This document shows positions 18,085-30,832 of a stretch of DNA of 64,000 nt, in pieces; within the stretch, counting starts at the first letter, position 1, and each line of letters starts with the position of its first letter. Source of the stretch: CAVYWD01 sp963772225. Its GTDB lineage: Bacteria; Myxococcota; Myxococcia; Myxococcales; UBA5297. The stretch lies in NCBI GenBank assembly GCA_963772225.1, contig CAVYWD010000011.1, forward strand, positions 868,001-932,000, given 5' to 3'. The notes under the pieces are model-generated. The model had not been told where the DNA came from, made no database searches, and saw only the letters and a list, made by a program, of their open reading frames with translations. The position numbers and the translations under genes are program-made.

Positions 18085-18169
18085 CGGGAGGTCTTTGTCC
18101 GGGAAAGAGGCGGCGATAAGAGAGGCGAATAGGCGCCCGCTGTCAAGAAGGCCAACGCCGACCGAGACC

Positions 18170-19450
18170 TTAATCCTCCCGCGGGCCGACCTCCAGCTGC
18201 TTGAAGTCCGGCACTTCGCTCTGGATCCAGGTCTTCAGGTCGCGGACGAGCTTGGCCTCGATCTGCCGGGCGCGCTCGCGGGTGATGCCATAGCGGTCGC
18301 CTATCTCCTGGAGGGTGAGCGGGTCTTCGGCGACGAGCCGCTTCTCGAAGATGTAGCGCTCCTTGTCTTTGAGCCCCTTGCCGAACTGGGCGAGCTTCTC
18401 GCGCAGGATCTCCTTGAGCTGATGATCGGCCAGGCGCTCGTCGGCCGGTGCGTCGTGGTTGGCCAGCCGCTCGGCGCGGGTGCTGTGGCCGTCCTCGGAG
18501 ACCGGCGCGTCGAGGCTGAACTCGTCCTGCCCCAGGCGCTGGTCCATCTCATTGACGTCCTGCTCAGTGACGTTGAGCCGCTCGGCGAGGAGCTTGGCCG
18601 TCGGGTCGAAGCCCTGCGCGGCGAGCGACTCCTGCATCTTCCGGAGATTGAAGAACAGCTTGCGCTGGGCCTGGGTGGTTCCGAGCTTCACGATGCGCCA
18701 GTTCTCCATGATGTAGCGAAGGATGTAGGCGCGAATCCACCAGGCGGCGTACGACGAGAGCTTCACGCCGCGGTAGGGGTCGAACTTCTTGACCGCGTGC
18801 ATGAGCCCGACGTTCCCCTCCTGCACCAGGTCGACCAGCGAGAAGGCGGTGCGGTGGTACTCGTGGGCGATCTTGACGACGAGCCGCAGGTTCGCCGTGA
18901 CCAGCCGGTAGGCGGCGTCGAGGTCGCCCTTCTCGCGATAGCGCACCGCGAGCTCGTGCTCCTCCTCGCGGGTGAGGAGCGCATGCCGCCCGACGTCGCG
19001 CATGTAGCGCTGGAGCGCGTCCTGGGGGGCGAGGCCTCGCTCCGCCCGCGGGGCCAGCGCCCGGCTCGGCTCGGCACCTTCGACCTGCGCGTCGACCTCG
19101 TCGGCCTCCTCGGACTGGGCCACGGGAGCCGCTGCTGGGCCGGAGAGCTCGCCGGCCACCTCGTCGGGCTCGACGGCCGCAGGCTCTGCGTCTTCGCTCT
19201 CGGGCCGCTCGGCCGGCGCCGGCTCCTGCGCCTTCGCCCGGGCCAAGACCTTGGCCTTGGGCTTGGCCGGCCTGCTCACCCGGCGCATCATGCGGCTGCG
19301 GCTCGGCTTCTTGACGTCGGGCTGCTCGACGATGGGCTCCAACGGCTGCGCGCACGCCGGCCCTGGAGCGGGGCTCTCGGCAGCTTGAGGAGGGGCCAGG
19401 GGCCCGTCTTTGAGTTCGTCGGACACGGCGAGGTCCAAATAAGCGCACAT
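18170..19450 (-). CDS. rpoH: RNA polymerase sigma-32-type factor with long N-terminal extension
   Basis: A heat-shock-type sigma factor of about 426 residues. The last ~285 residues are a complete sigma-70 family core: region 1.2 (LQRYMRDVGRHALLTREEE), region 2 (NLRLVVKIAHEYHRTAFSLV, DLVQEGNVGLMHAVKKFDP), region 2.4 (YAAWWIRAYILRYIMENWRI) and region 4 (LTLQEIGDRYGITRERARQI). The RpoH box QRKLFFNLRK is present, so the RpoH/SigB-SigC class is clear. The first ~140 residues are an unusual Ala/Pro/Glu extension with a basic patch (KKPSRSRMMRRVSRPAKPKA). Starts at 19471 and 19450 are both possible; GGGAGG precedes the latter. It is divergent from deaD and next to hrcA-grpE-dnaK. Confidence 0.93.
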   Translation of the reverse strand: MCAYLDLAVSDELKDGPLAPPQAAESPAPGPACAQPLEPIVEQPDVKKPSRSRMMRRVSRPAKPKAKVLARAKAQEPAPAERPESEDAEPAAVEPDEVAGELSGPAAAPVAQSEEADEVDAQVEGAEPSRALAPRAERGLAPQDALQRYMRDVGRHALLTREEEHELAVRYREKGDLDAAYRLVTANLRLVVKIAHEYHRTAFSLVDLVQEGNVGLMHAVKKFDPYRGVKLSSYAAWWIRAYILRYIMENWRIVKLGTTQAQRKLFFNLRKMQESLAAQGFDPTAKLLAERLNVTEQDVNEMDQRLGQDEFSLDAPVSEDGHSTRAERLANHDAPADERLADHQLKEILREKLAQFGKGLKDKERYIFEKRLVAEDPLTLQEIGDRYGITRERARQIEAKLVRDLKTWIQSEVPDFKQLEVGPRED

Positions 19451-19632
19451 CGGCCTCCCGAGCAACTCCATCGAGGCCCGCGGGTTGTCCCCGCACTCGC
19501 GCCGTTGAACCCTAGAACTTACGGGTGTATAGACACCGCGCCGCCATGGAGCGGCTGCGCCGGCGGGAGGGGAGCGACCTCGCCGGCGCTACACATCTTT
19601 GACGAATACCTCACGTCGTTTGGAGCCCCAAT

Positions 19633-21483
19633 ATGCCCGACGAAGGCCCCCCAATCCAAGCGCCCGAGAGCTCGCCCTCCGACTACGTCGCCGACGTCGC
19701 CTTCGAGGACCTCGCCCTCAGCGAAGAGGTCCGCCGCGGCATCCAGGACCGCGGTTACGACCGCCCGACGCCCGTCCAAGGGCGGGCCATCCCGCGCGCG
19801 CTCGCGGGCAAGGACCTCATCGTCCGCTCCAAGACCGGCACCGGCAAGACCGCGGCCTTCGGCATCCCCATGCTCGAGCGGCTGCCCGCAGGGGCCAAGA
19901 AGCCGCTCGCCATCGTGCTCTGCCCCACCCGCGAGCTGGCGCTGCAGGTCGCCGAGGAGATCGCCGAGCTCGGCAAGCACAAGGATCTCCGGGTCGCGGC
20001 CATCTACGGCGGCGCCTCCATGAAGCAGCAGACCGACGCGCTGGAGGCCGGCGCGGAGATCATCGTCGGCACGCCGGGCCGGGTCTACGACCACATCCGG
20101 CGCAAGAACCTCGACCTGTCGCAGGCCCAGATGGCCGTGCTCGACGAGGCCGACGAGATGCTCAACCAGGGCTTCTTCGAAGAGGTGACGCGCATCCTCG
20201 AGCGGCTCCCCGACGGCCGTCAGATGATGCTCTTCTCGGCCACGGTGCCCCCGGACATCGACCGCCTCATCCGCCGCTTCTGCAAGGACCCGGAACAAAT
20301 CCTCATCTCCGGCGACGACATGACGGTCGAGGGCATCGAGAACGTCATCTATTACACCGTCGACGCCTACCCGAAGCCGCGCAACCTCATCTACGCGCTG
20401 GAGCTCGAGCAGCCCGAGAACGCCATCGTCTTCTGCAACACGCGCGACGACACGTCGCTCGTCACCGCGGTGCTCAACCGCAACGGCTTCGACGCCGAGG
20501 TCCTCAACGGCGACCTGCCGCAGTCCGAGCGCGAGCGGGTGATGGGGCGCATCAAGAAAGGCGAGCTCGCCTTCCTGGTCGCCACCGACATCGCGGCGCG
20601 CGGCATCGACATCAGCGACCTGGGCCACGTGATCAACTACTCGCTGCCCGAGGACCCGGCGGTCTATCTCCACCGCGTCGGGCGCACCGGGCGCATCGGC
20701 AAGAAGGGCGTGGCCATCTCGCTCATCGGCGGGCGAGAGCTCGTCACCCTCACCGCCCTCGAGAAGCGGTTCGGCATCAAGTTCATGGAGCGCAAGCTCC
20801 CCGCCCCGGAGGAGGCGCGCAAGACCTGGGCGAACAAGCACATCGCGGAGATCAAGGAAGCCGCCAAGCACAGCGTCTGGGAGGCGATGATCCCCCTGGC
20901 ACAGGACATCAAGGCGCAGCCCGACGGCGATCAGATCTTCGCCTTCCTCCTGCGCTACTTCTTCACGCACCACCGCATGGACCGGGCAGCCCAGGCGCAA
21001 CAAGTCGCGACCGAGCCCCCCCGCGAGGAGCGGCGCCGCGAAGGGGGCCGCGAGCGCGGCCGGCGCGAGGACCGGGAGCGCCCGAGGCGCGAGCGGACCG
21101 AGCGGGGGCCCAGGTCCGGGCGCGGCGCGCCGGCACCCGAAGGCGCAGCTCCTGCCGCCGCCGTTCCTGCAGCACCTGCAGCCGAGGCAGCGGCGCCCGC
21201 AGCGGCGCCCGAGCCCAAAGCCGAGCCCGAGGCGCCGGATCCTCGCGGGGTGCGTCTGTGGGCGAACCTCGGCCAATCGGACAAGGTGGACGAGGCCGCG
21301 CTCGGAGAGAGCCTGGCGAGCCTCGCCCAGGTCGACCGCGGGCAGATTCGAGCGGCCGAAGTCCGCGCGACGCACGCCTATGTCTTCGTCGCCGCCGAGT
21401 CCGCGGAGGCGCTCATCGCCGTCACGGGGAAGGAGCGCGAAGGGAAGAAGCTGCGGGTCGAGCGGCCGCGCCCCAAGCGGTAA
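19633..21483 (+). CDS. deaD: DEAD-box RNA helicase DeaD/CsdA
   Basis: A 616-residue ATP-dependent RNA helicase for ribosome assembly and cold-stress RNA remodelling. Motifs in order: Q motif (TPVQGRAIP), I (SKTGTGKT), Ia (PTRELALQ), II (VLDEADEML), III (SAT), V (ATDIAARGID) and VI (HRVGRTGRIG). A low-complexity Arg/Glu and Ala/Pro linker (residues ~455-535) leads to a C-terminal DbpA-type RNA-binding domain (RLWANLGQSDKVDE to the end). It is intact and full length. It is divergent from rpoH and upstream of hrcA. Confidence 0.95.
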   Translation: MPDEGPPIQAPESSPSDYVADVAFEDLALSEEVRRGIQDRGYDRPTPVQGRAIPRALAGKDLIVRSKTGTGKTAAFGIPMLERLPAGAKKPLAIVLCPTRELALQVAEEIAELGKHKDLRVAAIYGGASMKQQTDALEAGAEIIVGTPGRVYDHIRRKNLDLSQAQMAVLDEADEMLNQGFFEEVTRILERLPDGRQMMLFSATVPPDIDRLIRRFCKDPEQILISGDDMTVEGIENVIYYTVDAYPKPRNLIYALELEQPENAIVFCNTRDDTSLVTAVLNRNGFDAEVLNGDLPQSERERVMGRIKKGELAFLVATDIAARGIDISDLGHVINYSLPEDPAVYLHRVGRTGRIGKKGVAISLIGGRELVTLTALEKRFGIKFMERKLPAPEEARKTWANKHIAEIKEAAKHSVWEAMIPLAQDIKAQPDGDQIFAFLLRYFFTHHRMDRAAQAQQVATEPPREERRREGGRERGRREDRERPRRERTERGPRSGRGAPAPEGAAPAAAVPAAPAAEAAAPAAAPEPKAEPEAPDPRGVRLWANLGQSDKVDEAALGESLASLAQVDRGQIRAAEVRATHAYVFVAAESAEALIAVTGKEREGKKLRVERPRPKR

Positions 21484-21636
21484 CCCGAGCAGGCAGGGCC
21501 TTGGGCAGCCAGAGGGCCCACCGCGCGCCTGCCCGCTCATGGCCAGGCGCGGGGCTTCCCGGCCGGGGCACGGGGGCGGGCTCGCCGCAGGCCCCCTTGA
21601 TGCCTGGAGTGGGCGAGCGTTACCCTTCCTATCGCC

Positions 21637-22668
21637 ATGGAGGAGCTGGATCCTCGGACGCGAGAAGTGTTCCGAGCCATCGTGCAGGAGCACATCGCCA
21701 CGGGCGAGCCAGTCGGCAGCTCCGCCATTGCGGGGCGCGAGGTGGCGGCCTCGTCGGCGACCATCCGCGGCGTGATGGTCGAGCTCGAGGCGCTCGGGCT
21801 CGTCGAGAAGCCGCATGCGTCGGCCGGACGAGTTCCCACCGAGCGAGGCTATCGCTACTACGTCGACGCGCTGGTGCAGGTCCGCCAAGTCTCTCGGCCC
21901 GAGCGCGAGCTCATCGAGAACCGCCTGCCGCAGGTGGCGGCCACCGAGGAGATTCTGCGCGAGACCTCCAAGCTGCTCTCGACGCTTTCCCGCTACGCGG
22001 CGGTGGTGACCACCCCCGCGCTGGGCCAAACCCCTCTGCGGCGCATCGACTTCGCGCGGCTGCACGACGGGCGCATCCTGGCCATCCTGCTGTCCTCGTC
22101 GGGGCTCGTCCGCAGCCGGCTGCTGCGGGTCGACTTCCCGGTCTCGCCCGAGGAGCTGGCGCATGCCGCCGACTACCTCAACGAGCTGCTCGTCGATTCG
22201 CCGTTGGAGGAGGTGCGCGAGCGCGTGGCCGCCGAGCTTGCGAGGCATCGCAGCGAGTACGACGCCCTGGTCAAGAAAGCGCTGGCGCTGGGCGAATGGG
22301 TGCTCGACGCCGCAGTGCGAGAAGGGATGGAGGTCCTCATCGAGGGACAGGAGTCCTTCTTCGAGGCGCCCGAATTCGGCGACATCAAGCGCATGCGCGA
22401 GCTCTTCCTGGCCCTGGAGGAGAAGTCGAAGCTCCTGTCGGTGCTCGACACCACGCTCATCGGCCGCGAAGTGAAGATCTTCATTGGCGGCGAGACCGAG
22501 TTCTCGGCGCGGACCGGCGCCTCCGTCGTCGCCGCGCCCTACGTCACCGAGTCCGGCGTCGCCGGGTCCATCGGCATCATCGGCCCGACCCGCATGAACT
22601 ACGGCCGCGCCATCGCGCTGGTCGACTACACCGCGCGGGTGGTATCGCGCTTGCTCGAGAGAAACTAG
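21637..22668 (+). CDS. hrcA: heat-inducible transcription repressor HrcA
   Basis: A 343-residue repressor of chaperone operons that normally binds CIRCE and needs GroEL for activity. N-terminal winged helix: REVFRAIVQEHIATGEPVGS, SSATIRGVMVELEALGLVEK, PHASAGRVPTERGYRYYVD. The middle dimerisation and C-terminal domains follow (IFIGGETEF, GSIGIIGPTRMNYGRAIALV, DYTARVVSRLL). It is complete and followed by grpE on the same strand. No canonical CIRCE (TTAGCACTC-N9-GAGTGCTAA) was found upstream of hrcA, grpE, dnaK or dnaJ, so its target here is unclear. Confidence 0.95.
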   Translation: MEELDPRTREVFRAIVQEHIATGEPVGSSAIAGREVAASSATIRGVMVELEALGLVEKPHASAGRVPTERGYRYYVDALVQVRQVSRPERELIENRLPQVAATEEILRETSKLLSTLSRYAAVVTTPALGQTPLRRIDFARLHDGRILAILLSSSGLVRSRLLRVDFPVSPEELAHAADYLNELLVDSPLEEVRERVAAELARHRSEYDALVKKALALGEWVLDAAVREGMEVLIEGQESFFEAPEFGDIKRMRELFLALEEKSKLLSVLDTTLIGREVKIFIGGETEFSARTGASVVAAPYVTESGVAGSIGIIGPTRMNYGRAIALVDYTARVVSRLLERN

Positions 22669-22763
22669 CCGAAAACACTCGCTGGGACGCCTGGTTGCAC
22701 CCCCCCTTCGGACGTTGTAGAGAAGAAGAGCGTCCCTCCGACGGGACGTGGGGGCCCTTCCGA

Positions 22764-23500
22764 TTGGGCGAAGACAAGAAGACCGACCCTATCGCGCTGC
22801 AGATCCCGCAGCGCGACATCGACGAGGCGCTCCGAAGCGTCGAGCGCGCGAGCTCCAAGTCGGAGGCCTCGGCCGCCGCTTCGGCCGATCCACCCCAGCT
22901 CCGCGCCGACCTGCTCGAGGCGCGGCAGGCGCTGCGCCAGCGCGAGGCCGAGCTCGAGCTGAGCCAGCAGATGAGCCGCCAGACCCTCGACAAGCTCAAA
23001 GAGGAGCACGACCGCGCGTTGCGGGCGCTGGCGGACTTGGACAACGTGCGCAAGCGCGCCAGCCGCGAGCGCGACGAGCACGCGAAGTTCAACCAGGAGA
23101 AGCTCTTGCGCGAGCTCCTTCCGGTCCTCGACAACCTCGACCGCGCGCTCGAGCACGCGGGGGCGGCAACGGCCGCCGACGGGCTCGCCGAGGGCATCCG
23201 CATGACCCGCAAGCTCCTCGAGGAGGTCTTGGCCCGCCAAGGCGTCCGCGCGGTGGAATCGCTGAGGGAGCCGTTCGACCCGCGCCTCCAGGAGGCGATG
23301 CAGTCGGTGGAGTCCGCGGCGCCGCCGGGCACCGTGGTGGCGGAGATGGTGCGCGGGTACACGCTGCACGATAGGTTGCTGCGGCCGGCCATGGTGGTGG
23401 TCTCCCGGGCGGCGGCCGCCGACAAGCCTGAAGCCGAAGTCGCCCGAGAGGGCCTGAGGGAGCCGCTCTCTCCCAGTGCGAGCGCCAAGAAGGGAAGCGA

Positions 23501-23513
<13 letters not shown>
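22764..23513 (+). CDS. grpE: nucleotide exchange factor GrpE
   Basis: A co-chaperone of about 249 residues that releases ADP from DnaK. A long N-terminal coiled-coil helix (LRADLLEARQALRQREAELE, then KLKEEHDRALRALADLDNVR) leads into KRASRERDE, LLPVLDNLDRALEH and the C-terminal beta domain (FDPRLQEAMQSVES, VVAEMVRGYTLHDRLLRPAMV). No ATG is in frame near the beginning; TTG at 22764 with GGGGG nine bases upstream is the best start. The stop at 23513 lies inside dnaK, whose ATG is at 23501, so the two are translationally coupled. Confidence 0.93.
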
Positions 23514-25334
<1,821 letters not shown>

Positions 25335-25355
25335 CGGCCATGAGCGGCAAAGCCC

Positions 25356-26831
<1,476 letters not shown>

Positions 26832-26938
26832 GGAGAGGTCCTCCTGAGGGTTCAGACGCCTCGGAAGTTAGGGAGAGGCGGCCAGGCGGCAAGCCCTTCG
26901 GGGGACGGATCTTCGAGGCAGCGCCGCGCCCGAAGGCG

Positions 26939-29266
26939 TCAGCTCGCCGCAGCGCGCGCGCCGGGGCCGGGGCCGTCGAGGAGCTCGCGCACCCGGGCGA
27001 GCAGCGTCGCCTCCTCGAAGGGCTTGAACAGCACCGTGGCCTTGGGCTGCCGGGAGCGCAGGATGTCTTCGCTGTAGCCGGTGATGTAGAGGATGCGCAC
27101 GTCCGAGCGGCGGGCGAGGAGGCGCTCGCCCAGCGCGAGTCCGCCGCGGCCCGGCATGACGACGTCGGTGACCACGAGCTGGATCCCCTCGCCTTGCTGA
27201 ATGAAGAGACCGTAGGCCTCCTCGCCGTCCGCGGCGGTGTGGACGCGGTAGCCCGCATCCTCGAAGAGGCGGCCGAGCGCGCGCCGAAGCGCCGCGTCGT
27301 CCTCGACCAGGAGAATGGGCTCGCCCTTGCCGCGCACCGGTCGCGGTGCGGGCGCCGGCTTCTGGACCTCCGCCTGCACGCGCGGAAGCAGAATGCGGAA
27401 GCTGGTTCCGGTGCCGGGGGTGCTCTTGACGGTCACGCGCCCGCCCGCCTGGCGCACGGCCCCGTAGACCATGGCGAGCCCCAGCCCGGTGCCGCGGCCC
27501 AGCGGCTTGGTCGTAAAGAACGGCTCGAAGATCTTCTTGAGCGTCTCCTCGGACATCCCGGCGCCCGTGTCCTCGACCAGGAGCCGCACGTAAGGACCGG
27601 GCGCCGCGTCTCCGGCGGCGCGGGCATCGCGCGCGTCGAGCTCGAAATCCGAGACCCTGACCTTGAGGCGACCGCCGTCGGGCATGGCGTCGCGGGCGTT
27701 GACCACCATATTCACCACTACCTGCTCCAGCTGCGACTTATCGATGAGCGCGCAGCCTTTGCCCTCAACCTCGACCGACAGCTGGATTTGCTCGCCGACC
27801 AGGCGCCCGACCATCTTGGCCATGTCGGCGACGAGGTCGCCCACGCAGAGCACCTCGGGGGTCAGTACCTGCTTTCGGCTGAAGGCGAGCAGCTGCCGGG
27901 TAAGCGAGGCCGCGCGCTCGCCGGCCTTTCGGATCTCCTGGACGTCGTCGCGCAGAGGGTCGCCCGCCGGCATGTCCTCGAGCAGCAGCCGGGTGTAGCT
28001 CAGGATGGCGGCCAGGATGTTGTTGAAGTCATGCGCGACGCCTCCGGCGAGCCGGCCGATGGCTTCCATCTTCTGCGACTGCATGAACTGCGTCTGCAGT
28101 CGCCGCTGCTCGGTGAGGTCAGCGAGGATCTGCACCCAGCCGATCTGCTCGCCGCCGTCGCCGACGATGGGCTCCAGCCGCGCCTCGTAGGAGCGTCCGG
28201 CGTGCTTCCAGCTCGCCGTCTGGCGGCCCGAGAGGAAGCGCAGCTCCGACAAGGGACAGCTGCACCACGCCGGCAGCAGCGCGCCCAGCTCCGCCCCTTC
28301 CACTTCCTCCATGCGCCGCCCGAGCAGCGCCAGGATGGCGCGGTTGCAGCGCCGGATGGCCCCGTTGCGATCGAGCACCAGGACGCCTTCGCGAATGGCG
28401 TCGAAGCTGACCGACCAATCTCGCACCGCGTGCTCGAGCGCCTCCCCGGCCTCGCGGCGCTGCGCCAACTGCTCCTCGAGCCGGCCCTGGGACGCCGCCA
28501 GCTCGCCGGTTCGGAGCGCGACTTCCTGCTCGAGATCAGCCGGCACGCGCGCGAGCTCCGCGTCCCTGCGCCTCAGCGCGTCGATTACGCCGTCCAGGGC
28601 CTCGTCGAGCGCCTGAAGCTCGTTCGGAGCCTGCACCCGGTCGCGCGCCGCCGAGCCGTCGGAGGCGGCCGCCGCCGCTACCGCCTTGGCCGCGAGCGCG
28701 CCCGCGCGGGCACGGAGCGAACGCTCGGATTGCGATCGGAGCGCCGAAGCCAACGCCAAGGCCGCGGCGGCGGCGGCGACGACGGCGAAGGCCGCGTCCT
28801 GCGCCACCTGCCGCTTCAATATCTCTGTCCCAGCGCGAACGCCCAGCGTGCCCAGCGCCCGGCCGCCCGAGGACAGGGGGACAAAGGCCGCAGCCGTCCC
28901 GTCGGAGAGGAACCGCGCGCCCGAGCTGCCCGGGGCGCTGAGCAGCGAGCGCTCGTGCCCCCGCGCGCGCTCCCAGCGAGCGATGACCGATCCGTCCTGC
29001 GAGAAGATGACCGCTTGGGCGACCGCCGGCACCTCTTCCAGGACCGAAAGCGCCCGCGCCGCCTCGCCCCCGTCTCCCAGGTCCAGGGCCCACAGCGTCC
29101 CGCGCGCGGCGATCTTCGCGTGGGCCGAGAGCGACTCCAAGAGCTCCCGCCGACCCATTTCCCAGCGGATTTCCAGGAGGGCGACCAGCGCGACGCATCC
29201 GGCCAAGGCTCCGCCAAGACCGCGGAGGTGTCGGCGGAAAAAGACGCGGCGTTCCGGAAGGTCCAT
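26939..29266 (-). CDS. hybrid sensor histidine kinase with PAS and receiver domains
   Basis: A membrane sensor kinase of about 775 residues. Two membrane helices (residues ~15-33 and ~157-180) enclose a periplasmic sensor domain. A coiled linker, a PAS domain (FDAIREGVLVLDRNGAIRRC) and a HisKA domain follow, with the phosphorylatable His in GGVAHDFNNILAAI. HATPase_c motifs are NMVVNARDAMPDGG, DTGAGMSEE and GRGTGLGLAMVYG. The C-terminal receiver domain has its phospho-acceptor Asp in VVTDVVMPGRGG. The start at 29266 (MDLPERRVFF) is preferred over 29296. The H-D-F-N-N type is common in myxobacterial hybrid kinases. The signal is unknown; its place between htrA and dnaJ suggests a stress role (inference). 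Confidence 0.93.
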   Translation of the reverse strand: MDLPERRVFFRRHLRGLGGALAGCVALVALLEIRWEMGRRELLESLSAHAKIAARGTLWALDLGDGGEAARALSVLEEVPAVAQAVIFSQDGSVIARWERARGHERSLLSAPGSSGARFLSDGTAAAFVPLSSGGRALGTLGVRAGTEILKRQVAQDAAFAVVAAAAAALALASALRSQSERSLRARAGALAAKAVAAAAASDGSAARDRVQAPNELQALDEALDGVIDALRRRDAELARVPADLEQEVALRTGELAASQGRLEEQLAQRREAGEALEHAVRDWSVSFDAIREGVLVLDRNGAIRRCNRAILALLGRRMEEVEGAELGALLPAWCSCPLSELRFLSGRQTASWKHAGRSYEARLEPIVGDGGEQIGWVQILADLTEQRRLQTQFMQSQKMEAIGRLAGGVAHDFNNILAAILSYTRLLLEDMPAGDPLRDDVQEIRKAGERAASLTRQLLAFSRKQVLTPEVLCVGDLVADMAKMVGRLVGEQIQLSVEVEGKGCALIDKSQLEQVVVNMVVNARDAMPDGGRLKVRVSDFELDARDARAAGDAAPGPYVRLLVEDTGAGMSEETLKKIFEPFFTTKPLGRGTGLGLAMVYGAVRQAGGRVTVKSTPGTGTSFRILLPRVQAEVQKPAPAPRPVRGKGEPILLVEDDAALRRALGRLFEDAGYRVHTAADGEEAYGLFIQQGEGIQLVVTDVVMPGRGGLALGERLLARRSDVRILYITGYSEDILRSRQPKATVLFKPFEEATLLARVRELLDGPGPGARAAAS

Positions 29267-29573
29267 CGGGTCTTTCCGTCGAGGGCAGCCAGCCAACCGG
29301 GGTGCGCACAGACGCGAAGGCGACAGTGTACTCGACTCGACTCAAGTCGGCGTGCCACGTCGGGTTTATTCCCATTCCACAGCCGCCCTTCGAACGGCGG
29401 GCACGTGCCCCGGTGCCCTCCTGGGCAGGCGCTGGTCCCAGCGGAGCGCCGCCCGTTCCGGTGCGCAGCAGATTGCCAAGTCATTTCCTTGCGTTATATT
29501 GCGATCCGGCCGTCGGGCGCATGGCGCGAACGGCAAATATTCCCGGAAACTCGGGGGGTTGGACAGCGAGACC
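29267..29573. promoter_or_regulatory. divergent promoter region of histidine kinase and dnaJ genes
   Basis: About 307 bases with no gene. It must carry the promoters of both divergent genes. A 12-bp palindrome CGACTCAAGTCG lies at 29338-29349. An A/T-rich patch TTGCGTTATATTGCG near 29489-29503 is a weak promoter candidate for dnaJ. No CIRCE element is visible. Confidence 0.4.
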
Positions 29574-30701
29574 ATGAACGCGGCGCCCAAGCGCGACTAC
29601 TACGAAGTCCTCGGAGTTCAGCGGGGGGCCTCGGCCGACGAGGTCAAGAGCGCCTACCGCAAGCTCGCCTTTCAGTGGCACCCGGACAAGAACCCGGGAA
29701 ACCACGAGGCCGAGGAGAAGTTCAAAGAAGCCTCGGAGGCCTACGCGGTCCTTTCCGACGCCGAGAAGCGCACGCGCTACGACCAATTCGGCTTCGGCGG
29801 CGTCGGGGCGAACCCGTTCGAGGGCTTCGGAGGCTTCGGCTTTTCGGGCGCCTCCATCAACGACATCTTCGGAGACATCTTCGGGGAAATCTTCGGGGGC
29901 GGCCGGGGGCGGCGCTCGGGGGTGAACCGCGGCTCCGACCTTCGGTACAATTTGGAGATAGGCTTCGAAGAAGCCGCCTTCGGCACCGACGCGCAAGTCA
30001 AGGTTCCGCGGCCGCAGCGCTGCGACGAGTGCGCCGGCTCGGGCGCGCGCAAGGGGACGGGTCCGCGCGCCTGCCCCACGTGCGGCGGCTCGGGCGAGCT
30101 CCGCTTCACCCAGGGCTTCTTCTCCATGTCGCGCCCGTGCTCTCAGTGCGGGGGCGCCGGGCGGATCATCGCCGATCCCTGCCCGAGGTGCCGCGGCCGC
30201 GGCAAGGTCGACTCGGAGGCCTCGCTCACCGTGCGCGTCCCGCCTGGCGTGGACACCGGGACGCGCCTGCGCTTGTCGGGAGAAGGCGAGCCGGGCGACA
30301 ACGGAGGGCCGCCGGGCGACCTGTTCGTGGTCCTCCACGTTCGCGAGCACCCGCTGTTCCAGCGCGAGGAGTCGGACATCCTCTGCGAAGTGCCCATCTC
30401 GTTCACGGACGCAGCCCTCGGCGCCTCCATCGACATCCCCACCCTCGACGGCAGGCTCAAGTTGAAGATCCCGCAGGGCACCCAGAGCGGGAAGATCTTC
30501 CGGCTGCGGGGCAAAGGCATCCCCGACCTGAACGGCCGGGGCCGGGGCGACCAGCACGTGCGCGTGGTCGTGGAGACGCCGAGCCATCTCACCCGCGAGC
30601 AGCGCCAGCTTCTGGAGCAGTTCGCCGCCATCACCAACCCGGACTCGCTCCCGCAGAGCCGCAGCTTCTGGGGCAAGGTGAAGGAGCTGTTCGGGACTTG
30701 A
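29574..30701 (+). CDS. dnaJ: chaperone DnaJ
   Basis: Hsp40 co-chaperone of 375 residues that stimulates the DnaK ATPase. It has an N-terminal J domain (DYYEVLGVQRGASADEVKSA, with the HPD loop in WHPDKNPG), a Gly/Phe region (GFGGVGANPFEGFGGFGF), and four CxxCxGxG-type zinc repeats (CDECAGSG, CPTCGGSG, CSQCGGAG, CPRCRGRG). The C-terminal peptide-binding domain follows (VRVPPGVDTGTRLRLSGEGE). It is complete and in one frame. It stands about 4 kb from dnaK, separated by two minus-strand genes, so it has its own promoter. Confidence 0.97.
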   Translation: MNAAPKRDYYEVLGVQRGASADEVKSAYRKLAFQWHPDKNPGNHEAEEKFKEASEAYAVLSDAEKRTRYDQFGFGGVGANPFEGFGGFGFSGASINDIFGDIFGEIFGGGRGRRSGVNRGSDLRYNLEIGFEEAAFGTDAQVKVPRPQRCDECAGSGARKGTGPRACPTCGGSGELRFTQGFFSMSRPCSQCGGAGRIIADPCPRCRGRGKVDSEASLTVRVPPGVDTGTRLRLSGEGEPGDNGGPPGDLFVVLHVREHPLFQREESDILCEVPISFTDAALGASIDIPTLDGRLKLKIPQGTQSGKIFRLRGKGIPDLNGRGRGDQHVRVVVETPSHLTREQRQLLEQFAAITNPDSLPQSRSFWGKVKELFGT

Positions 30702-30832
30702 GGCGAGTGGCACTTCGTCCTAGAACAAAAGCCCTTCGCGCGCCGGCTCACTGGCCTTTGAGAAAGCGCCCGGAAGATCCGCGCTCGACCGGCGTTGACC
30801 GATGGCGAGCCGCTCCCCTTGGGGTCACGATC

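Noticed and set aside
19523..19537. GGTGTATAGACACC palindrome between rpoH and deaD as a defined operator
   Set aside because: Arms are only five bases and no family is known to bind it; too weak to list as a feature.
21590..21630. Sigma-32-like promoter before hrcA (CCTTGATG ... CCCTTCCTAT)
   Set aside because: Spacing (about 20) and the -10-like part fit the consensus poorly; it could be chance.
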